DNA of 64,000 bases from Sphingomonas psychrotolerans (GTDB lineage Bacteria; Pseudomonadota; Alphaproteobacteria; Sphingomonadales; Sphingomonadaceae). The DNA lies in the NCBI RefSeq assembly GCF_002796605.1, contig NZ_CP024923.1:4471501-4535500 (forward strand). Reading direction: 5' to 3'. A model generated the notes under the pieces. That model saw nothing but the letters and a program-made list of their open reading frames with translations, was not told the DNA's origin and searched no databases. Positions 17,201 through 24,118 of this stretch are shown piece by piece. The position numbers were made by a program, and so were the translations under genes. The first letter of the stretch is position 1. Each line of letters begins with the position of its first letter.

Positions 17201-17296
17201 CGCGCTCAGCGCCATCACTGGAATCGCTGCGCCCAGCAACAGCGCGGCGCGCAACGGCGCGGTTCGCGAAAAGCTCTTCACGATAGGTTCCCCCAT
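14276..17296 (-). CDS. TonB-dependent receptor with carboxypeptidase-regulatory-like domain (Oar-like)
   Basis: This is a 1006-residue outer-membrane protein. A signal peptide ends at about residue 38 (ARAQDY). Residues about 45-130 form a carboxypeptidase-regulatory-like (CarboxypepD_reg) domain (SGRVTAEDGAPIANATVT, GAYSFSQLTPGAYDF). A plug domain follows (LQDVVLLSPGVV, then GGFAAEFGRATGGVINAVTKSG), then the beta-barrel ending in RLQFRLGF with a terminal phenylalanine. The layout matches Oar/OmpA-like TBDRs. It is divergent from the secreted phosphoesterase gene, and a role in uptake linked to that enzyme is inferred. The substrate is unknown. Confidence 0.9.
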   Translation of the reverse strand: MGEPIVKSFSRTAPLRAALLLGAAIPVMALSAPAARAQDYTNIIASGRVTAEDGAPIANATVTITSSDRGVGHTVQTNETGAYSFSQLTPGAYDFKITAADYASYEERGVQLTRTNGSANSFRLAPLAVAENDIVVRGSRVRTTDFNDTTTGAVIDLAEIDKRVPVARSLQDVVLLSPGVVRGSSASNGAFANQVAISGSSFTENAYFVNGLNITNFRMGLTPVEVPYDFYKTIEVKTGGFAAEFGRATGGVINAVTKSGTNEYHASMLATWEPDGLRSSSPGTIELDNADATSTRRELVLQASGPIIKDRLFVYGLYNFRDFTSFTPDADQDNATEVKNRSPFWGIKVDGYITDDHHVEFTYFDSTNDTRTRSMNYDRAGGDRGEVVGGTNQRAGGINYVGRYTGTLAPWLTVSAAYGVNKLRDGSLPLDTTNEKVLDYRTNPAGTDIGLNRVSDAYGQTDDKRDFYRADLDFTFQLFGGHHLRVGYDHETNESSQIHQTMGDGFFKIFTANAETATRLGIPVGTDYYTTRVYRNNGETTVKNEAYYIEDDWSLFNDRVKVQLGLRNDRFSNQGVDGKTYYESGNQWAPRIGASFDVFGDGRTKAYGFFGKYALPMAGDINLNIAGGLVTYTRYNVLNGLNAADNTPIAGAPILGPSNFRACPDTKLVNCEVSADGTPADYSGAIAHNLKPQSVNEFILGGEHQFSDSIRVGAYFTHRTLQNAIEDISTGFGLRAYCVGAGFTQAACNAAYGGSGTWPIANPGRDVVVKIPPLPDGTTPVVTLRAEDLGYPRPQRNYNSLTFTFDRKFDGVWGLSGSYTWAMDKGNYEGGVRSENGQLAVNRSADFDSPGFTNGSYGYLPNDRRHTLKAFGSYRPFAFLDLGSNLLIQSPQHNSCIGTVPRDVDPTAHGYHGYSYYCNGKLVPRGTAFDGDWLYQIDASAVARLPMPAGLEGSLRFDVFNLFNLKSVTAYNQAGQLSDDSPNPLYRTPVAYQSPRYVRLQFRLGF

Positions 17297-17691
17297 GGAT
17301 TTGAATTCGGTTCGTCGGGATAGGGTCGCCGTCCGCCAGGCGGCTTCGTCGGCCCGATGCCGCCACTAGGGGTGCCTTGTGGATGTTTTGTGACAAATGC
17401 ACATCAAAGCATCATTTATCCCAAATTTGTACCGGAAGCGGGCAGGCGTTCTTCAGAGCTCTTCGCAATATGCGAGGGACCTCATGCAGTGCTGGGTGGC
17501 CTAGTCGCCACAAACGTGACGCAGATACGTCAAAATAAGCTATTGATAATCATTAGCACCACTATCCTCCATGCCAGCATCATTCTGGGCGAGGCTTTCG
17601 ACGCAAAGATATTGTGAGAATAATGTTGAGTTCTGTGGGTGCCGGGGGTAGGGGCGCCGCGGCGCGAGGGCGCCGAGCCGGAGGAACCATG
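17297..17691. promoter_or_regulatory. 395-bp divergent intergenic region with Fur-box-like core
   Basis: The region separates the TBDR (leftward) from the phosphoesterase (rightward) and is clearly AT-richer than its surroundings. At 17545-17557 lies GATAATCATTAGC, which differs in one base from the 6-1-6 Fur core GATAATCATTATC. At 17517-17532 is an inverted repeat TGACG-N6-CGTCA. No reading frame in it resembles a known protein. Iron or other control of one or both genes is inference. Confidence 0.4.
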
Positions 17692-19704
17692 ATGACGAGA
17701 GCGCGCTTGCCGCAAATGTTGGCCGGAATGGCGTCGGGTGCGCTTTTCCTTGCCTCCGCCGCCGACGCACAAGATGCCGGGCCCGCCGACCCACCCTATT
17801 TCGCGTCGATCGAGGTGGTGCCGGGTAGCGCGGCGCGTGCCGACAGGGTGCGCGGTATCGTGTTCGACGACGCCAATCGCAACGGCGTGCTCAACGCAGG
17901 CGAGCGCGGCCTCCCCGGCGTCAAGGTCTCCAACGGTCGCGAAGTCGTGAAGACCGGCGCGGACGGCGGCTACGCGCTGCCGGTGCGCAGCGACATGTCG
18001 GTGTTCGTGATCCAGCCGAGCGGCTGGCGGGTGCCGACCGACAAGCGATTCGTCCCGCAATTCGCCTATGAACACAAGCCTGCGGGCTCGCCCAAGGCAC
18101 TGCGCTTCGGCGGCCTGCCGCCAACCGGCCCGCTGCCCAAGGCGATCAACTTCCCGCTCGCACCCAGCGCGGTGAAGGACGACTTCAATTGCGCGGTGCT
18201 GGGCGACGTCCAGGTCTATTCGGGCGACGAGATCGGCTATGCGCGCGACACGATCGTGCGTGAACTCAAGGACCGTCGCGGCGCGAAACCGGCATGCGTC
18301 TTCGCGCTCGGCGACCTGGTCGGCGACGATCTCGGGCTGATCCCGCGGCTTGCCGAAGTGCTCGGCGCGGCGGCGGTGCCGCAATGGTGGGTGCAGGGCA
18401 ACCACGACTATGATTCGGATGCCGATCGCGATGCCGACGCGTCGGACAGCTGGCGGCATCTCTATGGTCCCGCCACTTATGCCTTCGAAGTGGGGCAGGT
18501 GCTGTTCATCGCGCTCGATAATGTCGTCTATCCGTGCGGCAAGGACGACAATCGCGAGGGCACGCGCCCGTTCTGCGTCGAATATCCGCAGAAGAGCTAT
18601 AGCGGCCGCTTCACCGACGATCAGATGGCCTTCATCGCCAATCTGGTGAAGGCGACCGACCCGGCCAGGCTGATCGTGCTCGGCCATCACATTCCCTTGG
18701 TCGGCTTCGACAATGCAAAGGAGTGGGCGCACCAGACCGACAATGCGCCCGAGCTTTATGCGCTGCTGAAGGGGCGCCGCGCGCTCGATCTGTCGGGCCA
18801 TAGCCACACGCTGGAAAATCTGGCGCCGGGCGAATCCTATGGCGGCTGGAAGGCCGCGGTCGGGGTCGACACGATCCCGTTCCGCCATCTGGTGGCCGGC
18901 GCGGTGGCGGGCAGCTGGTGGGGCGGCGACTATGACGTCGCCGGTATTCCGATGAGCCTGCAGGGGGACGGATCGCCGCGCGGCTATGTCGACATGCAAG
19001 TACGCGGCGTGGACTATACGCTCGATTACCGCGCCACCGGCCACCTCGAGGACAAGGGCATGTGGCTATCGGTGAGCACGCCCGATTTCCGCAGCTGGGC
19101 AAAGACGCTGCTGGCGTGGCGCGAGGCCGATCGCGAGAAGCGCGGCAGCGTGCCCCCGCTGAGTGTCCAGGATCTTCCCGACGAGAAGCTGCTGACCCCC
19201 GTCGACCTGGCCGGGGGCAGCTGGATCACTGCCAATGTCTGGATGGGCGACAGCGCGACCGACGTGCGGGTCTCGATCGACGGCGCTGCGCCGGTGGCGA
19301 TGACCCACACCCAGCAAGCGCGCGGCGAGGACAGCCGCAGCGGCCCCGATTTTGCCGACCCGTTCGCGCTCGAGCGCCAGCTGACCGTCGCGCGTACCGC
19401 GATCCAGAGCGAGTCCGGCGTGGTCGAGAACCAGGGCTATATCCAGGGGCGCCAGACGCGCTTCCCGCCGGCGCCTCCGCAGCCCCAGGGATCGGTGGCG
19501 GATCACAATTCGCATCTGTGGACGCTGCGGCTGGCCGAGGGCATCGCGCCGGGAGTGCACAACGCCACCGTCACCGCGACGCGTCCGCAAGGCGGCACGG
19601 TGCGCGAGACCCTGGTGTTCGAAGTGCGCCCCGAACGGCCGGCGCGGACCTTCCGCTGGGACAAGTGGAACGCGTTCAAGGATGGGCCGCGAATCGCCGA
19701 ATGA
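17692..19704 (+). CDS. Secreted calcineurin-like metallophosphoesterase with N-terminal SdrD/Metallophos_N domain
   Basis: This is a 670-residue exported protein. A signal peptide is followed by a short beta domain (RGIVFDDANRNGVLNAGERG, residues 54-73) as in Metallophos_N modules. The catalytic domain shows the metal motifs in order: GDVQ (about 173), GDLVGDD (about 207), GNHD (about 236), GHH (about 331) and GHSH (about 369). A C-terminal beta domain completes the known three-part layout of these phosphodiesterases. GGAGGA six bases upstream favours the second ATG of the ATGATG pair. It should act in periplasm or outside on phosphate esters; the substrate is unknown. Confidence 0.88.
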   Translation: MTRARLPQMLAGMASGALFLASAADAQDAGPADPPYFASIEVVPGSAARADRVRGIVFDDANRNGVLNAGERGLPGVKVSNGREVVKTGADGGYALPVRSDMSVFVIQPSGWRVPTDKRFVPQFAYEHKPAGSPKALRFGGLPPTGPLPKAINFPLAPSAVKDDFNCAVLGDVQVYSGDEIGYARDTIVRELKDRRGAKPACVFALGDLVGDDLGLIPRLAEVLGAAAVPQWWVQGNHDYDSDADRDADASDSWRHLYGPATYAFEVGQVLFIALDNVVYPCGKDDNREGTRPFCVEYPQKSYSGRFTDDQMAFIANLVKATDPARLIVLGHHIPLVGFDNAKEWAHQTDNAPELYALLKGRRALDLSGHSHTLENLAPGESYGGWKAAVGVDTIPFRHLVAGAVAGSWWGGDYDVAGIPMSLQGDGSPRGYVDMQVRGVDYTLDYRATGHLEDKGMWLSVSTPDFRSWAKTLLAWREADREKRGSVPPLSVQDLPDEKLLTPVDLAGGSWITANVWMGDSATDVRVSIDGAAPVAMTHTQQARGEDSRSGPDFADPFALERQLTVARTAIQSESGVVENQGYIQGRQTRFPPAPPQPQGSVADHNSHLWTLRLAEGIAPGVHNATVTATRPQGGTVRETLVFEVRPERPARTFRWDKWNAFKDGPRIAE

Positions 19705-19737
19705 CGGAAGCGACCCGCGCCCGCGGACTTGTTGTCG

Positions 19738-20634
19738 TCAGGGCCAGGTGAAGGCGAAGCGGAGCGTCGAGGTGATCGAGCGGCTCGGCACGGTGATGTG
19801 CGTCTCGCCTGCGAACATCTCGAACTCGCTGCGCAGGCCATAGGCCGAGAGCGGCTCCAGCCGTTTGGCCAAAGCTGCGGCGTCGGTGTGCTCGACTGCG
19901 GTTTCGTCGAGTTCGCCGGTGACCAGCCGAAGCCTGCCGACGGGACCTTGCAACTTTCCCTGGGCAAGTTTCGCGGCGAAGGCGCGCTCCTCGGCAAGGA
20001 TGGCCTGATCGTTCCAGAATATCGACGGGCTCGCGGCGACGATCGCATGGAAGGCGCCGGGATGGTTGTAGAGCATGTACAAAGCGAACAGCCCGCCAAA
20101 GGAGTGGCCGAACAACGCCTGGCGATGCGGATGGATCGAATAGCGCCGGGCGAGCTCGGGACGCAGCCGATCGAGCAGGAAGGCGGCGAACTGCGCGCGG
20201 CCGCCAGCCTTGTATTTGGTCAGATATAGCTGGGCGGGCGGGACCGGTTGGCGGAAATCCTCGACGAAGTCGTAGATCCGCCGGACGTCATAGGCCGCTT
20301 CGGTCTTGTAGCCCACGCCGACGATGATCGTCTTGCCGAGGTCCGCCTTCATATAGCCGAGGATTCGCCGGGTCTCGGCGAAGCCGGCGAACATCGCATT
20401 GCCGTCCAGCACATAGAGCACCGGATAGCCCTCGGGCGGCGGCGGGTCCTTCGGCCGCGAGACGAAGATCTGATAGGGATAGCCGTCGTCGGACTTGAGT
20501 TCCCACGTCTCGCTCTCGGGGAGCACATAGCCGGCGGCGGGCGCTGCCTGCGCCCATGCCGAGGGCACAGACAGCGGTGTGCCCAGGGTCAATATGGCCG
20601 CGGCCAGCAAGCGGCGTGATGCAAGACCAGTCAT
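19738..20634 (-). CDS. Exported alpha/beta hydrolase, IroE/BesA-like esterase
   Basis: This 298-residue protein has a signal peptide ending near AWAQA. The segments YPVLYVLDGNAMF, IIVGVGYKT and the nucleophile elbow LFGHSFGGLFAL (Ser about residue 178) match the putative-esterase family that includes the enterobactin esterases IroE/Fes and BesA. A late histidine lies in GETHIT. Such enzymes hydrolyse siderophore esters, but the family also contains other esterases. A siderophore-type TBDR lies 3.5 kb away. It ends against the phosphoesterase gene (convergent, about 30 bases). Confidence 0.82.
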   Translation of the reverse strand: MTGLASRRLLAAAILTLGTPLSVPSAWAQAAPAAGYVLPESETWELKSDDGYPYQIFVSRPKDPPPPEGYPVLYVLDGNAMFAGFAETRRILGYMKADLGKTIIVGVGYKTEAAYDVRRIYDFVEDFRQPVPPAQLYLTKYKAGGRAQFAAFLLDRLRPELARRYSIHPHRQALFGHSFGGLFALYMLYNHPGAFHAIVAASPSIFWNDQAILAEERAFAAKLAQGKLQGPVGRLRLVTGELDETAVEHTDAAALAKRLEPLSAYGLRSEFEMFAGETHITVPSRSITSTLRFAFTWP

Positions 20635-20660
20635 CGTGCTCCCCTTCGATCGTTACGGAA

Positions 20661-21716
20661 TCATGCCGACACCGCCACCAGCGACGGCTGGGCGGTGGGT
20701 CGATAGCGCTGCAGCAGCCCGAACAGGTCGACCGGATCGTCGGGCTGGGCGATGAGGTCGATCTCGGCGATATTCGCGTCGTCGGCGGTGAGCGCGTCGA
20801 GGTAGCGCAGCGCGGAGAAGTCCTCGAGCGCGAAGCCGACCGAGTCGAACAAGGTGACCTGCGCCGCGCTGGTGCGTCCGGGCTCGAGCCCCGCGAGCAC
20901 GCGCCACACCTCGGTCACCGGAAAGTCGGCGGGCATCTGCTGCAGCTCGCCTTCAATCCGGGTCTGCTCCTCCAGCTCGACGAAGACGCTCGCGCGCAGC
21001 AGGATCTCGCGCTGCAGCTCGGTCTTGCCCGGGCAGTCGCCGCCGATCGCGTTGATGTGGATCCCGGCGCCGACCATGTTACCCGACAGGATCGTGGCAT
21101 TGCGCTTGTCGGCGGTGGCGGTGGTGATGATGTCGGCGGACATCACGGCTTCCTGTGCGCTGTCGAACGCTTCGACGGCGAAACCCTGCGCGGTCATGTT
21201 GCGGACGAATTTGGCGGTCGAGGCGGGGTCGATGTCATAGACCTGGAGCCGATCGATCCCGAGCAGCGCGCGGAAGGCGAGGGCCTGGAAATCCGACTGG
21301 GCGCCGAGACCGATCATCGCCATCACCCGGCTGTCCGGGCGGGCGAGGCGGCTGGCGACCAGCGCCGAGGTGGCGGCGGTGCGCAAGGCAGTGAGCAAGG
21401 TCATCTCCGCCACCAGCCGCGGATAGCCCGTATCCATGTCGGCGAGCACGCCGAACGCCGCGACGGTGAGCAGCCCCGCGCGGGCATTGCCGGGATGGCC
21501 GTTGACGTATTTGAACGCGAAGCGATCAGCATCGCTGATCGGCATCAGCTCGACCACGCCGAGATCGGAATGGCTGGCGTGGCGCGGCACCTTGTGAAAC
21601 TCCGCCCAGCGCCGGAAATCCTGCTCGATATAGCCGGCGAGGCCGATCAGGAACGGCTCGATGCCGATCGCGTGGACGATAGTGGCTAGGCTCTCGACGC
21701 CGATGAACCTTGTCAT
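20661..21716 (-). CDS. Ornithine cyclodeaminase family protein
   Basis: The 351-residue protein belongs to the ornithine cyclodeaminase/mu-crystallin family. Seen are the substrate-binding lysine region FAFKYVNGHPGNA (about residue 69), RTAATSALVASRL, the NAD-binding loop MIGLGAQSDFQALAF (about residues 135-149) and AIGGDCPGKTEL. The classical reaction converts L-ornithine to proline and ammonia using NAD+ as recycled cofactor. The longer C-terminus and the Gly-rich HPGN motif fit the true cyclodeaminase branch. It is divergent from an Lrp/AsnC gene, likely its regulator, with 128 bases between. Confidence 0.9.
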   Translation of the reverse strand: MTRFIGVESLATIVHAIGIEPFLIGLAGYIEQDFRRWAEFHKVPRHASHSDLGVVELMPISDADRFAFKYVNGHPGNARAGLLTVAAFGVLADMDTGYPRLVAEMTLLTALRTAATSALVASRLARPDSRVMAMIGLGAQSDFQALAFRALLGIDRLQVYDIDPASTAKFVRNMTAQGFAVEAFDSAQEAVMSADIITTATADKRNATILSGNMVGAGIHINAIGGDCPGKTELQREILLRASVFVELEEQTRIEGELQQMPADFPVTEVWRVLAGLEPGRTSAAQVTLFDSVGFALEDFSALRYLDALTADDANIAEIDLIAQPDDPVDLFGLLQRYRPTAQPSLVAVSA

Positions 21717-21802
21717 GTGCTGCTCCCTGTGACGGTGAATTGACGGGACACTAGGCGGAGCAGAGTTGCCGGTAGAATGCGCATGATGTGCAAATTCTGG
21801 CA

Positions 21803-21814
21803 GTCAAATTTGAC
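21803..21814. promoter_or_regulatory. Palindrome between ocd-like and Lrp genes
   Basis: GTCAAATTTGAC is a perfect 12-bp palindrome within an AT-rich stretch (21790-21845) of the divergent promoter region. A second AT-rich pair, CAAATT (21791) and AATTTG (21815), flanks it. Lrp/AsnC regulators commonly bind such sites next to their own gene, so it is a candidate Lrp operator. Confidence 0.5.
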
Positions 21815-21844
21815 AATTTGTGATGTCTGGTTGAGCATATTGTC

Positions 21845-22270
21845 ATGCAGCATCTCGACGAGCTCGATCGACGGATCATCGCGGTTCTCCGCGGCGACGG
21901 GCGTGCGCCGGTCGCCAAGATCGCCAGCATGCTGCAGGTGTCGCGCGCGACCGTGCAGGCGCGGCTCGACCGGCTGCTCGATACCGGCATGATCCTGGGG
22001 TTCACGGTGCGCGTGCAGGAGCCCGGCGGCGCGGAATCGCTGCGCGCGGTGATGATGATCGAAGTCGCCGGCCGCTCCACGTCAGCGATCATCCGCCGCC
22101 TGCGCAGCTTTCCCGAGATCCGCGCGCTCCACACCACCAATGGCGGTTGGGACCTGGTCGCCGAGATCGTCGCCGAGGGGCTTCAAGGGTTCGACCGCGT
22201 TCTGCGCGAGATCCGCGCGATCGAGGGAATCCTCAACAGCGAGACCAGCATCCTGCTGAGCAGCGCCTGA
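21845..22270 (+). CDS. Lrp/AsnC family transcriptional regulator
   Basis: The product has 141 residues: an N-terminal helix-turn-helix (LDRRIIAVLRGDGRAPVAKI, then MLQVSRATVQARLDRLLDTG) and a C-terminal RAM ligand-sensing domain (VMMIEVAGRSTSAIIRRL through GWDLVAEIVAEGLQGFDRVLREIR). Length and order are typical. Such regulators sense amino acids. Its position, divergent from an ornithine cyclodeaminase gene, suggests it controls that gene in response to ornithine, arginine or proline, by inference. Confidence 0.9.
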   Translation: MQHLDELDRRIIAVLRGDGRAPVAKIASMLQVSRATVQARLDRLLDTGMILGFTVRVQEPGGAESLRAVMMIEVAGRSTSAIIRRLRSFPEIRALHTTNGGWDLVAEIVAEGLQGFDRVLREIRAIEGILNSETSILLSSA

Positions 22271-22322
22271 CGCCGCCGTCACGCCGCTGCCGATGCAAGC
22301 GGGCGTGCGGCGGCGCGCATGT

Positions 22323-24053
22323 TCAGCGGCCGAGCGGCTGGAGCTTGCCGAACACTTCGCGGCCCTGGAACAGAGTGAGCAGGACTTTGGTCGAATGGAT
22401 CTGCCGCACCGGGGTCTCGAACAGATTGCGGTCGAGCACGATGATGTCGGCGCTCTTGCCCGGCGCGAGCGAGCCGGTCTGCTTGTCGAGGTGATTCACA
22501 TAAGCGACGTTGAGCGTATAGGCCCGCAGCGCCTGCGCCAGCGTGATCCGCTCGCCGGCGCCGAGCGGGGGACGATCGCCCTCCGGCGCGACGCGCGTGA
22601 GTGCCACTTCGATGCCCTCCATCGGATTGGCCGACGCCACCGACCAGTCGGCGCCATAAGCCAGCCGCCCGCCGAAGCGCAGCACGCTTCCCGAGGGGTA
22701 GATATAGGTGGCGCGTTTGGGGCCGATCCGCTCGATCGCGAGGTCCATATAGGCCTCGTTGCACGCCCAGAGCGGCTGGAAGATCGCCGTGACGTCGAGC
22801 TTGCCGAAGCGCGGCTGATCGGCCGGATCGATGACGTTCATGTGCGAGATCATCGGGCGCGTATCGTGGGCGCCGCCGGACCTGCGGGCGCTTTCGACCG
22901 CGTCGAGCGCCTGGCGGACGCCGGCGTCGCCGATCGCGTGGAAATGCGACTGCATGTTGCGGGCGTCGAGCTGCGCCACGGCTGCGGCGAGCGCGTCGGG
23001 GGTGATCTGGGTCGCGCCCTTGACGTCGGTGCCCTCATAGGGCGCGAGCATCGCCGCGGTCTGCTGCGGAATGACGCCGTCGATGAAGAATTTCACGCCA
23101 TTGGCGGTGAGCCCGATTTCGCGGGCGCGGGCCGAGAGCTTGACGATGTCGGGCATCTGATCGAGCCCGCGATCGTTGTTCCAGTGGAGGTCCATCACGG
23201 TGTGAGCGGTGAGCGCGCCGCGATCCTTGACGGCTTTGTACGCATCGAGTGCCTTGCTGGTGCCGCCCTTGTCCCACTCGACCGACGCGTCGTGCCACGA
23301 GGTGATGCCGAGGCTGTTGAACAGCGTCACCGTATAGGTGATCGCGCCTTCGAGGTCCTTCGCGGTTGGCGGCGGCACCAGCGGCTCGACCAGAGCCATC
23401 GCCGATTCTTCGAGCGCGCCGACCGGCTCGCCACTGGCGTCGCGGTCGATCGTGCCGTTCTTCGGATCGGGTGTATCGCGGGTGATCTTGGCGAGCTCGA
23501 GCGCCTTCGAGTTCACCCACAAGGTGTGCCCGTCGGATTCGAAGATCAGCGCGCGGTCCTTCGAGACCGAATCGAGCAGTTCCTTGTTGGGGATGCCCTT
23601 TGGCGGGAACAGCGACTGGTTCCAGCCCGAGCCGAAGATCGTGCCGGTGCCCGGCGTCTTCGCCACGCAATCGGCGATGATCCGGCGATAATCGTCCAGC
23701 GTCTTGCCGGCATGGAGCGAGCAGCGGGCATGGCTCATGCCGCCGAAGATCGGATGGGCATGCGCATCGCCGAACGCCGGCATCACGAAACGCCCGCCGA
23801 GATCGACGACGCGGGTCGCCGTGCCCTTGCGCCTGGCCACGTCCGCCGCTGAACCGACCGCGAGGATCTTGCCGTCCTTGATCGCCACTGCCTCGGCCCA
23901 GGGCTGGCCGGTCTCGACGGTATAGATCCTCGCATTCGTCAGGATCAGATCGGCGGTCGGGGCCGTGGGCGCGGGGGCGGCACCGATCGCGAGCAGCGCC
24001 GCGCCTGCCAGCAGCAGGCGGGTTTTGGGGAGACGGGGCGTGGTGCGGTTCAT
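22323..24053 (-). CDS. Exported amidohydrolase, YtcJ-like (amidohydrolase 3)
   Basis: This 576-residue protein has an N-terminal signal peptide (LLLAGAALLAIGAAPAPT) and the YtcJ-type TIM-barrel amidohydrolase pattern. The metal-site motif AFGDAHAHPIFGG, then GSGWNQSLFPPKG, MDLHWNNDRG, HFHAIGDAG and the C-terminal GADWSV and APGKSADIIVLDRN are visible. The family hydrolyses C-N bonds in cyclic or acylated amines. The start is ATG at 24053; the frame runs further upstream into the TBDR gene without meaning. It lies 65 bases downstream of a TBDR on the same strand and is probably co-transcribed with it. Confidence 0.9.
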   Translation of the reverse strand: MNRTTPRLPKTRLLLAGAALLAIGAAPAPTAPTADLILTNARIYTVETGQPWAEAVAIKDGKILAVGSAADVARRKGTATRVVDLGGRFVMPAFGDAHAHPIFGGMSHARCSLHAGKTLDDYRRIIADCVAKTPGTGTIFGSGWNQSLFPPKGIPNKELLDSVSKDRALIFESDGHTLWVNSKALELAKITRDTPDPKNGTIDRDASGEPVGALEESAMALVEPLVPPPTAKDLEGAITYTVTLFNSLGITSWHDASVEWDKGGTSKALDAYKAVKDRGALTAHTVMDLHWNNDRGLDQMPDIVKLSARAREIGLTANGVKFFIDGVIPQQTAAMLAPYEGTDVKGATQITPDALAAAVAQLDARNMQSHFHAIGDAGVRQALDAVESARRSGGAHDTRPMISHMNVIDPADQPRFGKLDVTAIFQPLWACNEAYMDLAIERIGPKRATYIYPSGSVLRFGGRLAYGADWSVASANPMEGIEVALTRVAPEGDRPPLGAGERITLAQALRAYTLNVAYVNHLDKQTGSLAPGKSADIIVLDRNLFETPVRQIHSTKVLLTLFQGREVFGKLQPLGR

Positions 24054-24118
24054 GCGATCGATCCCGATATTATGGTTGAGGGGCCGGAGCGGCGCGGCTC
24101 CGGCCCTGTGCGGAGCCG

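Noticed and set aside
14105..17323. Two very long open frames on the + strand opposite the TBDR gene
   Set aside because: They mirror the codon structure of the minus-strand TBDR in GC-rich DNA, have Arg/Ala/Gly/Val-rich compositions without motifs, and lack ribosome sites.
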